The notes under the pieces: generated by a model | Told to the model about the DNA's origin: nothing | The model's input: the letters and a program-made list of their open reading frames with translations, nothing else | Database searches by the model: none | In this document: piece after piece, positions 23,137 to 34,849 of the stretch | Position numbering within the stretch: the stretch's first letter is position 1 | Layout of the letters: every line of letters starts with the position of its first letter | NCBI GenBank assembly: GCA_002224055.1 | Contig: AZLU01000234.1 | Location: forward strand, 1 to 63,360 | Reading direction: 5' to 3' | Length of the DNA: 63,360 nucleotides | DNA from: Pezizomycotina sp. ARF18 | Taxonomy: Eukaryota > Ascomycota | Position numbers and translations under genes: made by a program

Positions 23137-25344
23137 ATGGATTCCGAGCGAAGGAGGCTCTCCTCAACCGTTGAAGATGGCGACCACGAAGAAACAGAGT
23201 CCATGGGATCTCTCGGAGACAATCCTCAGATGTAATTGACTGCTCTACAAGGCTCATTCATACAACAAACTCAATGAAGTCAAAGCTACTAACAGTGGGG
23301 CATTCCCTAGGCGGTGATTCAAACAACATCGAGGTCATTTTCGGTCCCCATTCGGAAGCAAGTCGGCGGCGGAAGTCATCGATGGTAAACAGTTATGCCC
23401 TCCCTTCCCTTTGTTTCGACTTCGACTTGATTGCAGCAATCATAAAATGGGATAAAATAGGTTCGAAAGTTTCACAGCTACACTTCAATAAACCAATTCT
23501 CTCTTTCCTCATCTTCTGTTTAGGTCGGAACTATAAAGGCGAGCTCATGCTTCGTCCATTCATTGCTCGAAGCGCAACGGCTCGGACATTTAGAAAAGAA
23601 GGATCCCTCTCAGGAGTCTTTAGCTAGCGACGAGTCAGAACCTGTTGGGCCAATTGGAGGAGCTAGTTCCAGGATGTTGACAAAGAAGCAACTGTCAGAA
23701 ATGGCAGTGGGAGTTCGTGAATTGAGCAAACACCTGTGTAAGAGATTATTACACTACCTTAGCACTAATTCCTACTCGCAAGCTTATAGACCTCGCATTG
23801 CTAACTCACCGATGTTTCTCAAGCCAATCTCCGCATGAAATTTCCGAACCGTCGTCTCCGTATTCTTATCGTCACGAAATACACGACGAGACACTGATTG
23901 ATCGCACAAGGACTTGGTCGAATGGATCCTAGATGGTTACAAAGAATTCGTATTGTAAGTCTATAGAAATTATTAGGGTTGGTTATCCTTGGTAAGCACA
24001 GCTTTTTCTAATAGGAGTGACAGGTACATAGAAGACAATCTAGAAAGCAATCCCAGGATGAGAATCTCAGAATTGCTCAAGAAAGTACATACTGCAGATG
24101 ATAGGCTGCGCTATTGGACACCGAAATTTTGTACAGATCACCCGCAGCTATTTGACCTTGTTATAACGGTGAGCAGACCTAGGACGTAAAATCGGCATGA
24201 TCTTGTAGAAGAAGTCGGACTGGTAATCTTTTTATTTTCTGAAGCTCGGTGGGGACGGAACCGTACTTTACGCGAGCTGGCTTTTCCAGAAGGTTGTTCC
24301 TCCAGTTTTATCTTTCTCGCTGGATCGTTAGGGTGAGTGAGACTCTCTTAGATACCGTCCAGCTTGTGTTCTGCAAACTTTACTTCAATTACACCACTCG
24401 AAAACTGCTAACGAAAAGTCGAGGTAAGGTTCTTGACGAAATTTGATTTTGGTAAATATCAAATAGTCTATCGACATATTTAAACGTGGCGTCACAATTA
24501 CGCTTCGAATGGTAAGTGTCCATACACTTGTGCGCACCTTTTCTCGCTTGCTTTTTCCCTGTCAATAGGTATCTACGTCTGTACACTAAAATCTTCGCCT
24601 AGCGTTTCGAATGTACGATCATGCGATCTATCAAGAAAGATGGTGTCAAATGCGAAACGCGGGATCTCAATCAGAGATTGTGGAGCCGGAGACCGAGAAC
24701 ATGCGAACGCACCGCCCGACGGCTTCGTATAGCGTTTTGAATGAGCTTGTAGTCGATAGAGGTCCCAATCCAACCATGTCTTCGACAGAGCTCTACGGTG
24801 ATGAGCAACACCTGACGACCATACAGGCCGACGGGATTTGCATAGCCACTCCTACTGGATCAACGGCGTATTCTCTTGCCGCTGGCGGAAGCTTGAGCCA
24901 CCCTGATAACCCGGTCATGCTCGTTAGTCCGATTTGCGCGCACAGCTTGTCCTTCCGGCCAATAATCCTTCCGGATTCGATGATATTGCGTGTCGGAGTA
25001 CCTTACGATTCGAGATCCACAGCATGGGCAAGCTTCGATGGCAAGGAGAGGATTGAACTCCAGCGTAAGTCTTTATTTCATCCACCCCTTCTCACTCCCG
25101 CCTCTCCTTCCTTCAAAGTAATAAGAATCCTCAAAGGGCGGGAAAAGAAAGCTAACTAACAGTCCACATTCTACCTGCAGAAGGAGATTATGTAACAATC
25201 GCTGCCTCGAGGTTTCCGTTCCCGACTGTGCAATGTAAGGAACACCAGGGAGACTTTTTCGATTCGTTGTCCCGTACCTTGCAATGGAATTCACGCTCAA
25301 GGCAGAAAGCTTTCGACGGGCACAACGGCCAACTCGTCTCTTGA
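23137..25344 (+). CDS. ATP-NAD(H) kinase (UTR1/POS5 family)
   Basis: Phosphorylates NAD(H) to NADP(H), feeding reductive biosynthesis and antioxidant defence. The start at 23137 gives [16 protein letters not shown]. Family landmarks in order: [20 protein letters not shown] (23545), [20 protein letters not shown] (23675), [19 protein letters not shown] (24065), and the GGDGT kinase motif in [20 protein letters not shown] across about 24246-24300. Then [13 protein letters not shown], the NE motif in [18 protein letters not shown] (24735) and the substrate loop [20 protein letters not shown] (24850). The end is [13 protein letters not shown] and GHNGQLVS, stop at 25344. Several short introns are present. 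Frame breaks near 24360 and 24670 look like lost bases. No clear targeting peptide, so the cytosolic UTR1-type form is more likely than mitochondrial POS5. Confidence 0.93.
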
Positions 25345-25929
25345 ATAACAATTCTTGTTTCCGTGATTTGAGCTATATATATGTGTGAAAAATTTGCATG
25401 TTTCCAAAATCCTTATACCGCCATTTGAAGCTATTGCTTTCGGTCTAGAGTCAATTTCATATAGATATGACAGATTGTTACTACATATGCCATCATAGCG
25501 ATGCTGTTGTTACCCTTTGATTCTACTTAAGTATATATTTAAAATTATAAATTATGCTGCTTGGCTGTCATTTTTGTGTAATGCACCCTCTTTAAAAATG
25601 TGGGGGAATTCTGGTGATAGTGGGGTGTTGTTGGTGGGGGTTCCGTTCCATAGGCGGTATGAATTCCATCTCACATTAGCGGCTATTTGACTTCCGAACC
25701 GACGGGTGAAAAACTGCAATATAAATTACATATAGATACTTCTTAAATTAAGCATCTCAATCGCCATTCTCCATTCTCATTTATAATCAATATTGTATGT
25801 AATACCTTGTGACAAGTATCCCGTCTCTTTAACCTTCCATAAAGCTTAGTTATCTCTCCTCCCTTGGTTAAAATATACATATACGTATATACTTTTGACA
25901 CTATATTTATAAAAATTTCTTTTTAGTAT
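25345..25929. other. spacer NAD kinase/GLO2
   Basis: AT-rich tandem-gene spacer with TATATA patches at about 25374 and 25880. It holds no supported gene. It should contain the NAD kinase terminator and the glyoxalase promoter. Confidence 0.5.
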
Positions 25930-27391
25930 ATGTTCAACATCCACCGGTTACTCGTGGATCCACGTCCTCCTCAGCATTACTATCCCGAGCTTGCCGCAAT
26001 CGCACAGTTGTGAGATTCCCAATCAAACAAATTTTCGGTCATACACATATTATTCGAACCCGTTTTTCGAGCGTCTTTATTTATAACTTTGGGTATTTTA
26101 ACCCTGATATAGAAGATTGCTAACAATCTATTTCCAGGTAACCAACGACATCCTCGTGCGTTCATCGCCCGATCATCTATCCGCGAAATGCATGTCAGAT
26201 CGATTCCAATGTGTGAGTGGTTCTCTTACTAGACGCTCTGTTACTGCAGTCAACACCATACGCAATTGTGCTACTGGCTTCAAGTTTTATACACTTCGCT
26301 AATCAATTCCATCGCTTAGGGACCGGGACGGGGACAACTATTCCTACGTGGTCACCGACGATGCTACGAAGGAAGGCGTCGTCATAGACCCGGCTAACCC
26401 TCCGGAGTGCGTTCTATCCAACCCGTTTTCAAACTACGTTTCTTCAGAAATAGACAAAAAGGTCAAATGTGATGTAGCCGGGAGGACGTGGATTCTAACA
26501 GCAATATATAGGGTTCTCCCGGTCCTGTCGAAGCTAGTGAGCGATGGCTCGCTAAAGCTGAAAGCGATTATAAATACGCACCAGTAGGCTTTTTCATCTC
26601 TACCACAAACGATCCTCATTTTCGCCATCGCTTACCTTATAACCTCTTCCACCTTGTCGTTGAAAAAGCCACCGCGACCATGCTGGCGGTAATAAAGAGC
26701 TCGTAAGTACTCAGTAGCATCCAGCCCCATGACTTCAAATGCAAGCAATAGGAATATCAATATTTTGCTAACATAGAAGTCTCTCAAACCTACCCTATTT
26801 AGAGAAAAGAATACCCAGACATCCCTATCATCGGCGGCAAGGACTGCGACATGGTGAAGAAGACGCCAAAAGATGGAGAAGAGTGGAAAATCGGCGCGAA
26901 TATAACCGTCAGAGCTATACACACGCCGTGCCACACTCAAGACAGTATCTGGTAGGGCTAATAATATAAAAAGTCTCAATCAGAGTGGGGGTTTGAGATA
27001 TAAAATTTTCTTCGGCACGACCATGTCTTCATTCATAGACAAAAAAGAGACAAAAAAGAAAACCAACTAATATACCTGAAGTTACTACATGTCAGACGGC
27101 AATGACAAAGTTTTATTCACCGGGGATACGCTGTTTATCGGAGGTACCTTTACTCAGACCCTTTCAATACTTTTGTCTTATCCATAGATGGCATAGGGCT
27201 AACGATACCAACCTTTCCAATCAGGATGTGGACGATTCTTCGAAGGAGATGCAGAGCAGATGCACAAAGCCCTCAACGAGAAGCTCGCTTCCCTTCCTGA
27301 TTCTACGAAAGTTTACGTACGTTTCCTCATGCCCCTCCTAATGCCGTTTATATAGGCCACTGTCTCGAGTTTACTACCTACTGACGTGCAC

Positions 27392-27425
<34 letters not shown>

Positions 27426-27774
27426 GCCTGGCCACGAATACACCAAAGCCAACGCAAAGTTCGCCAGCTCGGTCTACAGCTCTGACGCCCTAACGAAGCT
27501 AGTCAACTTCTGTAACGAGAACAAGGAGACGCAAGGAAAGTTCACCATCGGCGACGAGAAGAATCACAACGTATTTATGAGGATCCATGTAAGTTTATTC
27601 TTTTAAAACTCCATTCGTTGTTTTGAAAATGACAATATACCTTATCATAATGTTGATAAAAAATGAACACTTATCTATGTGTATATTATAGGATCCTGAA
27701 ATTCATAAGAAAATTGAGAGTCCAGCCCTCATGCGGTGATGCAGAAGCTGAGGGATCTGAAGAATTCGTTCTAA
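25930..27774 (+). CDS. GLO2: Glyoxalase II, hydroxyacylglutathione hydrolase
   Basis: Hydrolyses S-lactoylglutathione to lactate and glutathione, the second step of methylglyoxal detoxification. The metallo-beta-lactamase zinc motif THxHxDH is present as [14 protein letters not shown], assembled across the intron at about 26585-26667. Further metal and substrate sites: [40 protein letters not shown] and [19 protein letters not shown]. The C-terminal HAGH domain follows ([15 protein letters not shown]) and ends [12 protein letters not shown] at 27774. A protein begun at MHVRSIPMW (26190) would be cytosolic. An upstream Arg/Ser-rich stretch in frame with it ([11 protein letters not shown]) looks like a mitochondrial presequence. 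The start at 25930 is a guess for the longer form. Bases seem lost at about 26320 and 27722. Confidence 0.92.
27394..27423. repeat. A30 tract at an intron 3' end
   Basis: Thirty A sit directly before the TAG acceptor of a GLO2 intron. This occupies the place where a polypyrimidine tract would be expected. Confidence 0.85.
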
Positions 27775-27784
27775 ATCTTTTTAA

Positions 27785-27818
<34 letters not shown>

Positions 27819-28455
27819 CAGAAGATAACCGAAAAGGTATAATGCTGTACTTATTACACCGTTATAAATATGATGTAACCTTCCTCATGGTTATCTACAA
27901 CGGGAAAAATCCATCTCTCAATAAGCATCCCAGAGAAAAACGCCTAGGAATCAGAAAAAAAAAAAAAGTGATCATCAAATTGTTCGTGTATACATACGTA
28001 AGAGAACTTCGACAAAATGCTGAGCAGCAATGCTTCCGATCCTTTGGAACGCTTCAAAATTTTAGAAACAGGCTCCAGAGCTGTCAGGACTTAGGTATGT
28101 GTCATGAGTATCATGTCATGAATTTAATTAAATGCAGAGTTGTGATATTAATAATATGATGAATGTGACGAATTAATTAATTACAGAGATATAGGAAACA
28201 AAGAGGAATAGTAGAATATGAAATGCGAGCATCGTCAAGGCGCTCATGAGTACTCAAAATGCATCGAAACAATCAGAAGGGGGAAAAATAAAAAGAAAAA
28301 AGGACAAAAAGGAAACGCTGGATACGGTTGCAAATGAAACAGACTTACATGAAGAATAGAAAATTATTATAAGAATAGTTAAACAAATATACAAACAAAA
28401 GGATTTACATTAATTTGAACAAGAGAAGAAAATTTTTCCAAAAGGCATGCTAACG
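27775..28455. other. convergent spacer GLO2/DUF7514 gene
   Basis: Contains the T18A15 palindrome at 27785-27817, just after the GLO2 stop, and AT-rich sequence with no supported gene. Confidence 0.5.
27785..27817. repeat. T18A15 palindromic tract
   Basis: Eighteen T are followed directly by 15 A, eleven bases past the GLO2 stop codon. It is self-complementary. Confidence 0.85.
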
Positions 28456-31294
28456 TTAATCATCTCCCAGCACCACACTCCGCATGCTCGTAGCCGTTAC
28501 ACCCACAATTATAACCGTAACCTGTGGTGGAACACCTAGCCTATGACTATCAGGCCTGTGGCCTTCAGAATAGAGGCGATCGCCTATGCTCTGCCGCCGC
28601 CCTCGAGGCGGGCTCATATCGTCGTATTTGAACTCTTCCCACTCCCCGCCGCCGCTCAGTCGGCCTCCTGGTCCTCCTGGTAAAGGCATACGCTTTCCTC
28701 CGGACCGCCGGCGCACCGCCGAAGCTATCGCGCCAGGAGTAGTTACTGACGGGAGTTTCCACCGTGTAGTCTCCTTGGAGGTAGCTGCTCCTCGGTTCGC
28801 TGGCCGGATCCCTGCTCAGATCCCGGTGGTATTTCTGCCTTCCGGCTTCGACCCACTTCTCGCGTTCCCTTGCTTCCCTCTCCCAGTCCTGATCGGCTCG
28901 CCTGGCCTTTCCATGGCCTCCTCTTCCTCCGGTCGAGCACCGGCATGTGTTGCTGTTGCGGCGGGCCGCTGTCCCTCGGAGAATGCACCATGGCCTGCGA
29001 CATGGAGCTGTTACTCTGCCCGCCAACCTCCGTTCGATTTGTTGGATCTCGGCCTTCTTTGACGCCATGACGGCGTACAGGTCCTCCTCTTCCAGGTCGA
29101 GTTCCGAGTCTTTCCTAGGGTCTACTGTGTCGCTCGGGGACGACGGTGGGTACTGCTCATGGTGCGGTCCACGGGAGTGAGACATGTGGTGGTGACTATG
29201 CGAATGGCTGTGGCTGTGGCCGCGGGTGTCCGCCTCTTAGGGACTTTGCTGTTGCTATTGGAAGGGTAGAGCTCGATTTCTCCGGTACCGTTACTTCTCC
29301 GCACCCTCCGTTCAGGAGCGGCAGCAGTCGGGGTAAGCTTGTCACCGGCGCCAGTATACTCGTCATCCGACTCGACCTCAGCAACGTCTCCTTGCGGGTT
29401 TGCGGGTCCGCGAGTAAGGCTGCCGCTGCCGCTCGATGCCGCTGGCCCAGGAACTGGGGGAGGCGCATGTTTTCGTATTTCCGAAGATCTGGCTCCGGCG
29501 ATCCAGGGAATGCCTCCCTGTACCGCATTTCCGCCTCCCTTTGGCTCTCAATCTGCGCTTGCTCCCGCGCTTGCTCCCTCTCCGTTTCTCCCGATCGATC
29601 TGCTCCTGTTGATTCCTTTCCCGCCTTCTATCTCTCGTCTCTCCAGATCCCTCTCCCTGTCTCTATCCCTCATGATCTTCATCATAACTCTTCGTGCGAT
29701 CACGGCTTTTGGTCCTTGGCCGGCTAACGGAGCGTGCTCGTGGCTCATCATCTGGGACAAACAGTCCAGAGACCCTTCATATCGCTATCGGGATACTTAG
29801 GGAATGCATCGCGCGTCAAGGTCTTTGGGAACCTCTTCATCATCGCGTCCTTCTCCTGCGGATTTTGGATCGGACATTGCTTGAGTACGGCGATGAGTCG
29901 CCTGGCTTCGCGGTCCGGGTCTGATAGGATCTGCACCAACATCCATCTCTCAAATCCGCGTGGCGTTAGACCCGGTACTGTAGGAGCGGACCCCGCAGAA
30001 TCCTTAGGAGGGACGAGGTGGTGGTGGCAGTTGAGAGCTTGGTAAATTTCCGAAAGGCCTTTTACCGGGCGACCAAGGAAGAAATCTATGTAGGGCCAAC
30101 CGGTTAGCAAATAATCTTGAAGACAATGCATGCTCTATCACCTATTTTCATTTTCTTATTTATTTAATTTTTTTTAAATTTTATTTTTATTTTTTACACG
30201 GAGCTAGACTTACTGTCCCAATTCAGCGCTCGCCATTTACGGCTTTAAATTTCGTATAGAACGCTTTCATTTTCGGAGGTGTTATGACGAGCGATTCTTT
30301 AGGTTCAAAATCCGATATCTGCAAACGGAAAATGTTAGAGTTAAAGTTTTAACTCAAGGTTGTAAACCTCAGACTACACCCGAAAGCAAGGGAACAAGCT
30401 CCCGAGAATGCGGGAGAAACTTTATCGAAGAAAAAGAAAAAACAGCAAACTGAAAACATATGACTATAAGAATAGGGAAACCTACGATGTAATTCGCAAC
30501 ACCACGAAGAAAGTTGCTGAGCAGGTCCTTCGCAGCAGGAGGATTGCTCTCATGTCGAAGAGATAACCCCAGTAGCTGTCGCCTTGATTCGAAGCTGCCT
30601 CGGCCTGCTCCCTTGCTCTCTGAGCGGCTGCAGCCTTGACGCCGATCACTGGCGGAGGCTGCTGCTGCTGCTGCTGCTGCTGTCTTGGACCGCTGCCGTT
30701 ATCATCAGGAAACGCTCCAGGCATTCTCTCAGGCGGTGCCGGCCTTGGATCCCTTCCGTTGCTGCTGTTGTTTCCTGGCGTATGAGGGCGACCGGTATAC
30801 GGCGGTCCGTAATGTGACCGGTTGCTGGTGAGCGGTGGTGGGGCAGTGCCCGGATGTGGAGGAGGCGAGTGTACTTGCGGGTATCCGCCGTAGCCGTCGT
30901 CGCTGTGCATGGTCATGTTGGCGAAGGATGTTTGCAGCGGCGGAGGCGACCTTGGCCGCCTTTCCTAACCGCCGACGCCGCTCCCGCTGTGGCTGCTCCC
31001 GCCTCCGCCGCCACCACCGCCGCCACTTCCGCCGAAGCCGCTCAAGCTAAACCAGATGGATGACCATGGCTGTAGTACTGAGCGTTGACGTATTGCCCGG
31101 CACCGGGGTAGAACTGAGGGTTTTGCTTCTGCTGGGCTGCGGATGTAGGTCTTGGTGGCGGGGAGGTTTGCGAGTACGAGACGGGGGGGCTATCCTGGCG
31201 CGGAGGGCACCGGCAAATGAGCCGTAGAAGTTGTGGCTGATGCAGTAGCCGGAGACATCGGAGGAGGAGTCGAGTACCGTCGAAGGTGAGCCAT
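28456..31294 (-). CDS. DUF7514 domain protein, proline/charged-rich
   Basis: Function unknown; the domain is typical of filamentous fungi. The start at 31294 gives MAHLRRYSTPPPMSPATASA, then a long Pro/Ser/Gln-rich segment with a poly-Gln run (CTG repeats at 30658-30682). The DUF7514 core begins SYWGYLFD at about 30570, continues ISDFEPKESLVITPPKMKAF (30250-30310), then QALNCHHHLVPPKDSAGSAP, PGLTPRGFERWMLVQILSDP and FPKTLTRDAFP (29800-30060). The C-terminal half is Arg/Glu-rich and probably partly helical (RDRDRERDLERREIEGGKG), with HSHSHS-type stretches and the short coiled segment MASKKAEIQQIERRLAGR. It ends MRSVVLGDD at 28456. Several frame shifts interrupt the C-terminal half. The make-up suggests a largely disordered scaffold around one folded domain, which is inference. 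Confidence 0.75.
30658..30682 (-). repeat. CAG repeat coding poly-Gln
   Basis: Eight or so CTG units on the plus strand code Gln in the minus-strand DUF7514 gene. It is likely length-variable between strains. Confidence 0.8.
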
Positions 31295-32975
31295 CTTGGT
31301 ATATAATACGTCCTCAAGTTGAGGAATAAAGCGCTATATAAATGTTCTGTTTTTTTTCTTAGGGTGTAGAACCCTCTTTCTCTCTTGTTTTTCGCTCTTC
31401 TTTTCAAGTGGATATAATGATTTTATTGCTGTTAAGTTTAATATTAATTAGGTATCTGTCGAGATAGCTGCCAAAGCCTTTCGAAATATAGCAGTAACCA
31501 GGGCAGGCCACGAGTGATTGCGATAGGACGAGAAAAAGAGAAATTTGCAGGTGGAAAATCTGCAGAGAGGTTTGGCGATGGTGGGGCGGGGACTGACGCC
31601 AACAGAAATTCAGAGAAGGAGGATACGAAAAAAAAAAAAAAGCTCAAAGAGGGCTCAGCTTTGCGAAATACGTGTCACGCCGTTGACAGAAAGGAGAATT
31701 TCCTTCTCAATATAAACAGAAAAGAAAAAAGTACGAGGAACAAACCAGAAGAAAGAAAAATTAAAAAGAGAGAGAGAAAGGAAAGAAGAAAAGATAATAG
31801 AAGTAGAGTTAATAATAATAAAAGATTTAAAGCTGCGATTTCAATTTTAACGGCTTTGGCGGAACCGAAGAGGGGTATATTAAGCTACGGCAGTAGTAAA
31901 TTATTTATAGAGAAAAAAAAAGGGACCGAGAGAAGGAGAGGGAAAAAAAAAGGGCTCGTATAGATAAACGTGCGAGAGCCAACAGATGGCGTCGCCTAGA
32001 TAGTAGTAAACAATATACCGTTCGGAGGAGGCTATGGCGGTTCCCGTACGGGAGGGAAAAAAGGAAAAAAAGGATCGGATTATTGGACTGGATTGGATTC
32101 CAGTATATGTAAGCAGACGTATGTTTGCGTTGCGGGGTCGATAATCAGCAGCTATTTTCAAAGACAGGAGCAGCCACCAGAGAATCAAAAGCTAGAAAGG
32201 ATGCAGCAAATGAGAGGACGAATTAGATAATTTTGCCTGGAGTGGTTGACAGGTGAAGTAAAAGTTCGTTAGTACAAGAACGCCTGTTCAACACCAATAG
32301 TTTTATTAAAAGCGAGTGGAAAAGCAAAAGCTATGCTACTTGTAAGCTAAGTAGCTTCTGTTGAGTAGAAATCAAAGACTCAAACGAGAACGACCAAGGA
32401 AAAAAAAAAAAAAAAAAAAAAAATCTAGAGGTAAACCTTACATGGATAAGCAAAATGAGTGACTGGGCCGGCGGAGTCCTTGTCGCGCCGATTGAGAAGG
32501 AGAGGATGAGAAATGAAAAGAGAGAAGAGAAGAAGAGAAAAACAAACTAAACGGTTAATGAAAGGAAAGAAGGAAGGCCGAGAAGATATGAAAATGCAAA
32601 GAAAAGGAGAGGAGAAGAAGAAGACAAGAAGAAGAAGAAGAAGAAGAAGAAGAAGAAGAGAAACCAGAAAGAACAACAAGAAAAAGGGATCGCGAAGCTA
32701 TTATATTTATTCTCATTAATGTTACTTACTTATTATTCACTATAATCTACTTGCTTGCTAGTACCACCTTTCCTTCTCTTTTCATCTTAACAATTTTTTC
32801 TTCACGCGAGATTGGAAATGAAGCCAATCTACCGGACTGTATACAGCTCTTGGCAGCAAAAAAATAAAGGTACACGGCGGAAAGGGACAGCGGTAAGACA
32901 GCTCTGATTGGTCAATATGGTGAATAAACGTTTTAAGCACCAACCTAGTTCAGGAACCAAACAAAGAACGGAGAT

Positions 32976-33007
<32 letters not shown>

Positions 33008-33577
33008 GTAAATATTATACTTAAGTGCTTATCTGCCACACTCTTTTAATTTTGTTTCTAATAATTAGGAACTCAAGCAAAAGTGGTCGCGCTTCCTTCG
33101 AAAATAAAATAAAATAAAATAAAATCACATTTCAATTCAATAATATCACTGATTTTTTTTTTTTTTTCTTATTTATTTATTTCATGATTTACCTACCTAA
33201 GTGCACTCTGATTTTTGCGCCGTTAATCAAATATCTACAGGGCATTTAGCTATTTTCTCTCTCGGGAACTGATCCTGATCCCCGCGAAGTCACTTTTTTT
33301 TTTTGGCAACCGCCGAGCTTAAAAACTATTTTCAAAGATTGTCATACCGGTATAGAATTATTGCTAGTATTATTTTATAGACTCGTCAGAGTCGTCACTC
33401 AATGTGAAAAATTGATTATCCGAAGACTCCACTAACAACATTTCCATCATCCAGTGAGTAGCACAACGACACTTATTTTTGCTATTTGTATCCATTCTCT
33501 CCCAGAGATAGTAACAAAGAAACAAACCAACTTCTCCTTCTATTTTTTTTTCTTTCTTTCTTCTTCTTTTTTTTATT

Positions 33578-33600
<23 letters not shown>
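31295..33600. other. low-complexity spacer
   Basis: Purine-rich, with a GAA repeat at about 32620-32660, A24 at 32400-32423, T20A11 at 32977-33007 and an AAAAT repeat at 33105-33125. Apparent reading frames are poly-Lys/Arg/Glu. I see no supported gene. The first part should hold the DUF7514 gene promoter. Confidence 0.55.
32977..33007. repeat. T20A11 palindromic tract
   Basis: Twenty T directly followed by 11 A, in non-coding sequence. Confidence 0.85.

Positions 33601-33608
<8 letters not shown>
33576..33608. repeat. T9A24 palindromic tract
   Basis: Nine T directly followed by 24 A, just upstream of an unrecognised coding stretch. Confidence 0.85.
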
Positions 33609-33659
33609 GTGTGCAGATATTTTCGAATTTCCAGAAAAAAAGAAGAAAAAGATAAGACA

Positions 33660-34220
33660 CAGAATGTCCCCACAGGAAAGAAGCAGAAGCAGAAGAAAGG
33701 GGAGAGGACGATCTACGACGAGATTGAAGACCAGGCGAACGCCAATCAGCTGCCAGTCCAAATAACCGACATCAAATCCGCTCGCAGCCGAACTCAACAA
33801 GACCACCTCCACATCCAGCGGTTCGTCAACCTCGCGCCAAAGTTTACGATAACCGAACACACCATCCCCGCAGATTACCTCCGGAGTATTCTTCCTCACC
33901 CACGAGTGGTCAGCCCGGCGCCGCCGGCGTTCGAAAAAACGGCGGCAGGCGAGGCAGCAGCCAGAGAGGGGACGTTACTGTCTGATCTCGATAAGGACAA
34001 GAAGAAAAAGTGGGGAAGAAAGCGGAGATGCTAACAACGATGCTGACGACGACGATGATGATTGGGAGATATCGACCTATGGCAGTCGTTCTTCTTCGCC
34101 ATCTGCTGGACTGCCTCGTCGTCGTTTTCGACGTCTCGTCTTCTACCAGTACCCGCGACTCGGTAGTCGTCAGCGAGATCGCCGTACGCGCCGCGAACTC
34201 TTTCGTCCCGCTGTGCTGGT
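33660..34220 (+). CDS. unrecognised charged protein, partial model
   Basis: A plus-strand frame reads PTGKKQKQKKGERTIYDEIE, then ANQLPVQITDIKSARSRTQQ, HLHIQRFVNLAPKFTITEHT and IPADYLRSILPHPRVVSPAP. After a frame break near 34010 it goes on with an Asp-rich run and DDWEISTYGSRSSSPSAG. The mixed, non-repetitive composition and balanced hydrophobics look like real protein. I know no family for it. The start is not clear because the upstream frame runs into poly-Lys from the A24 tract. It may extend to about 34430. It could be a nuclear or regulatory protein, but nothing proves this. Confidence 0.4.
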
Positions 34221-34849
34221 GATATACTCACGCACCGCGGAACGAGAAGCCGCTGGTCCAGCTTGGCTTCTGGTGGCCGCTTCGGCCGGAGGTGCTGGGT
34301 CGTGCACACGATGAACAACGAGAACGTGTTCGCGTTCGTGAAGAGGTCCGCAAGTCGGCGCCTTGCTGGTGTGGTGCGTGATAGAGATGAACCTCATACC
34401 TGCGGTCGTAACGTGCGCCGCGATAGGAGGGTTACGTGGTACAACAAGTATTCACTGATGTAAGAGGGGGGAAAATACTGGAGGGCGAAGATATATCACC
34501 GGAAGCCGCGAAATTCATTTCAATAAAAAAAGGTTTTTTCTTGAGGGGAATAGCTCAGCTTCGTAGTAAATACGCAAGCTATTCCACTCATCCGACAAAT
34601 TTTATACAACACACCCGTTCTCAAAATTAAATGGTATGCCTATTTAAGCAGCTGTATAAGAGGAGATAAAACATTCTGTGCATATACATATATCTCCCGC
34701 CTTCTTACAATAAACAAAAAAGGCAGATAATAAGCTACGATAGACAAGAATTACAAGAAAGAAAAAAAAAAGGTTGTAAACAAGGGGAATCACCGCGTGC
34801 GCACAAACAGATGAACAAGAAAGCAATCAGAGGGCGAAAAGCAGCGCAA

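Noticed and set aside
32425-32719. Poly-Lys/Arg and poly-Leu open frames
   Set aside because: Both strands read through a GAA repeat; no protein character.
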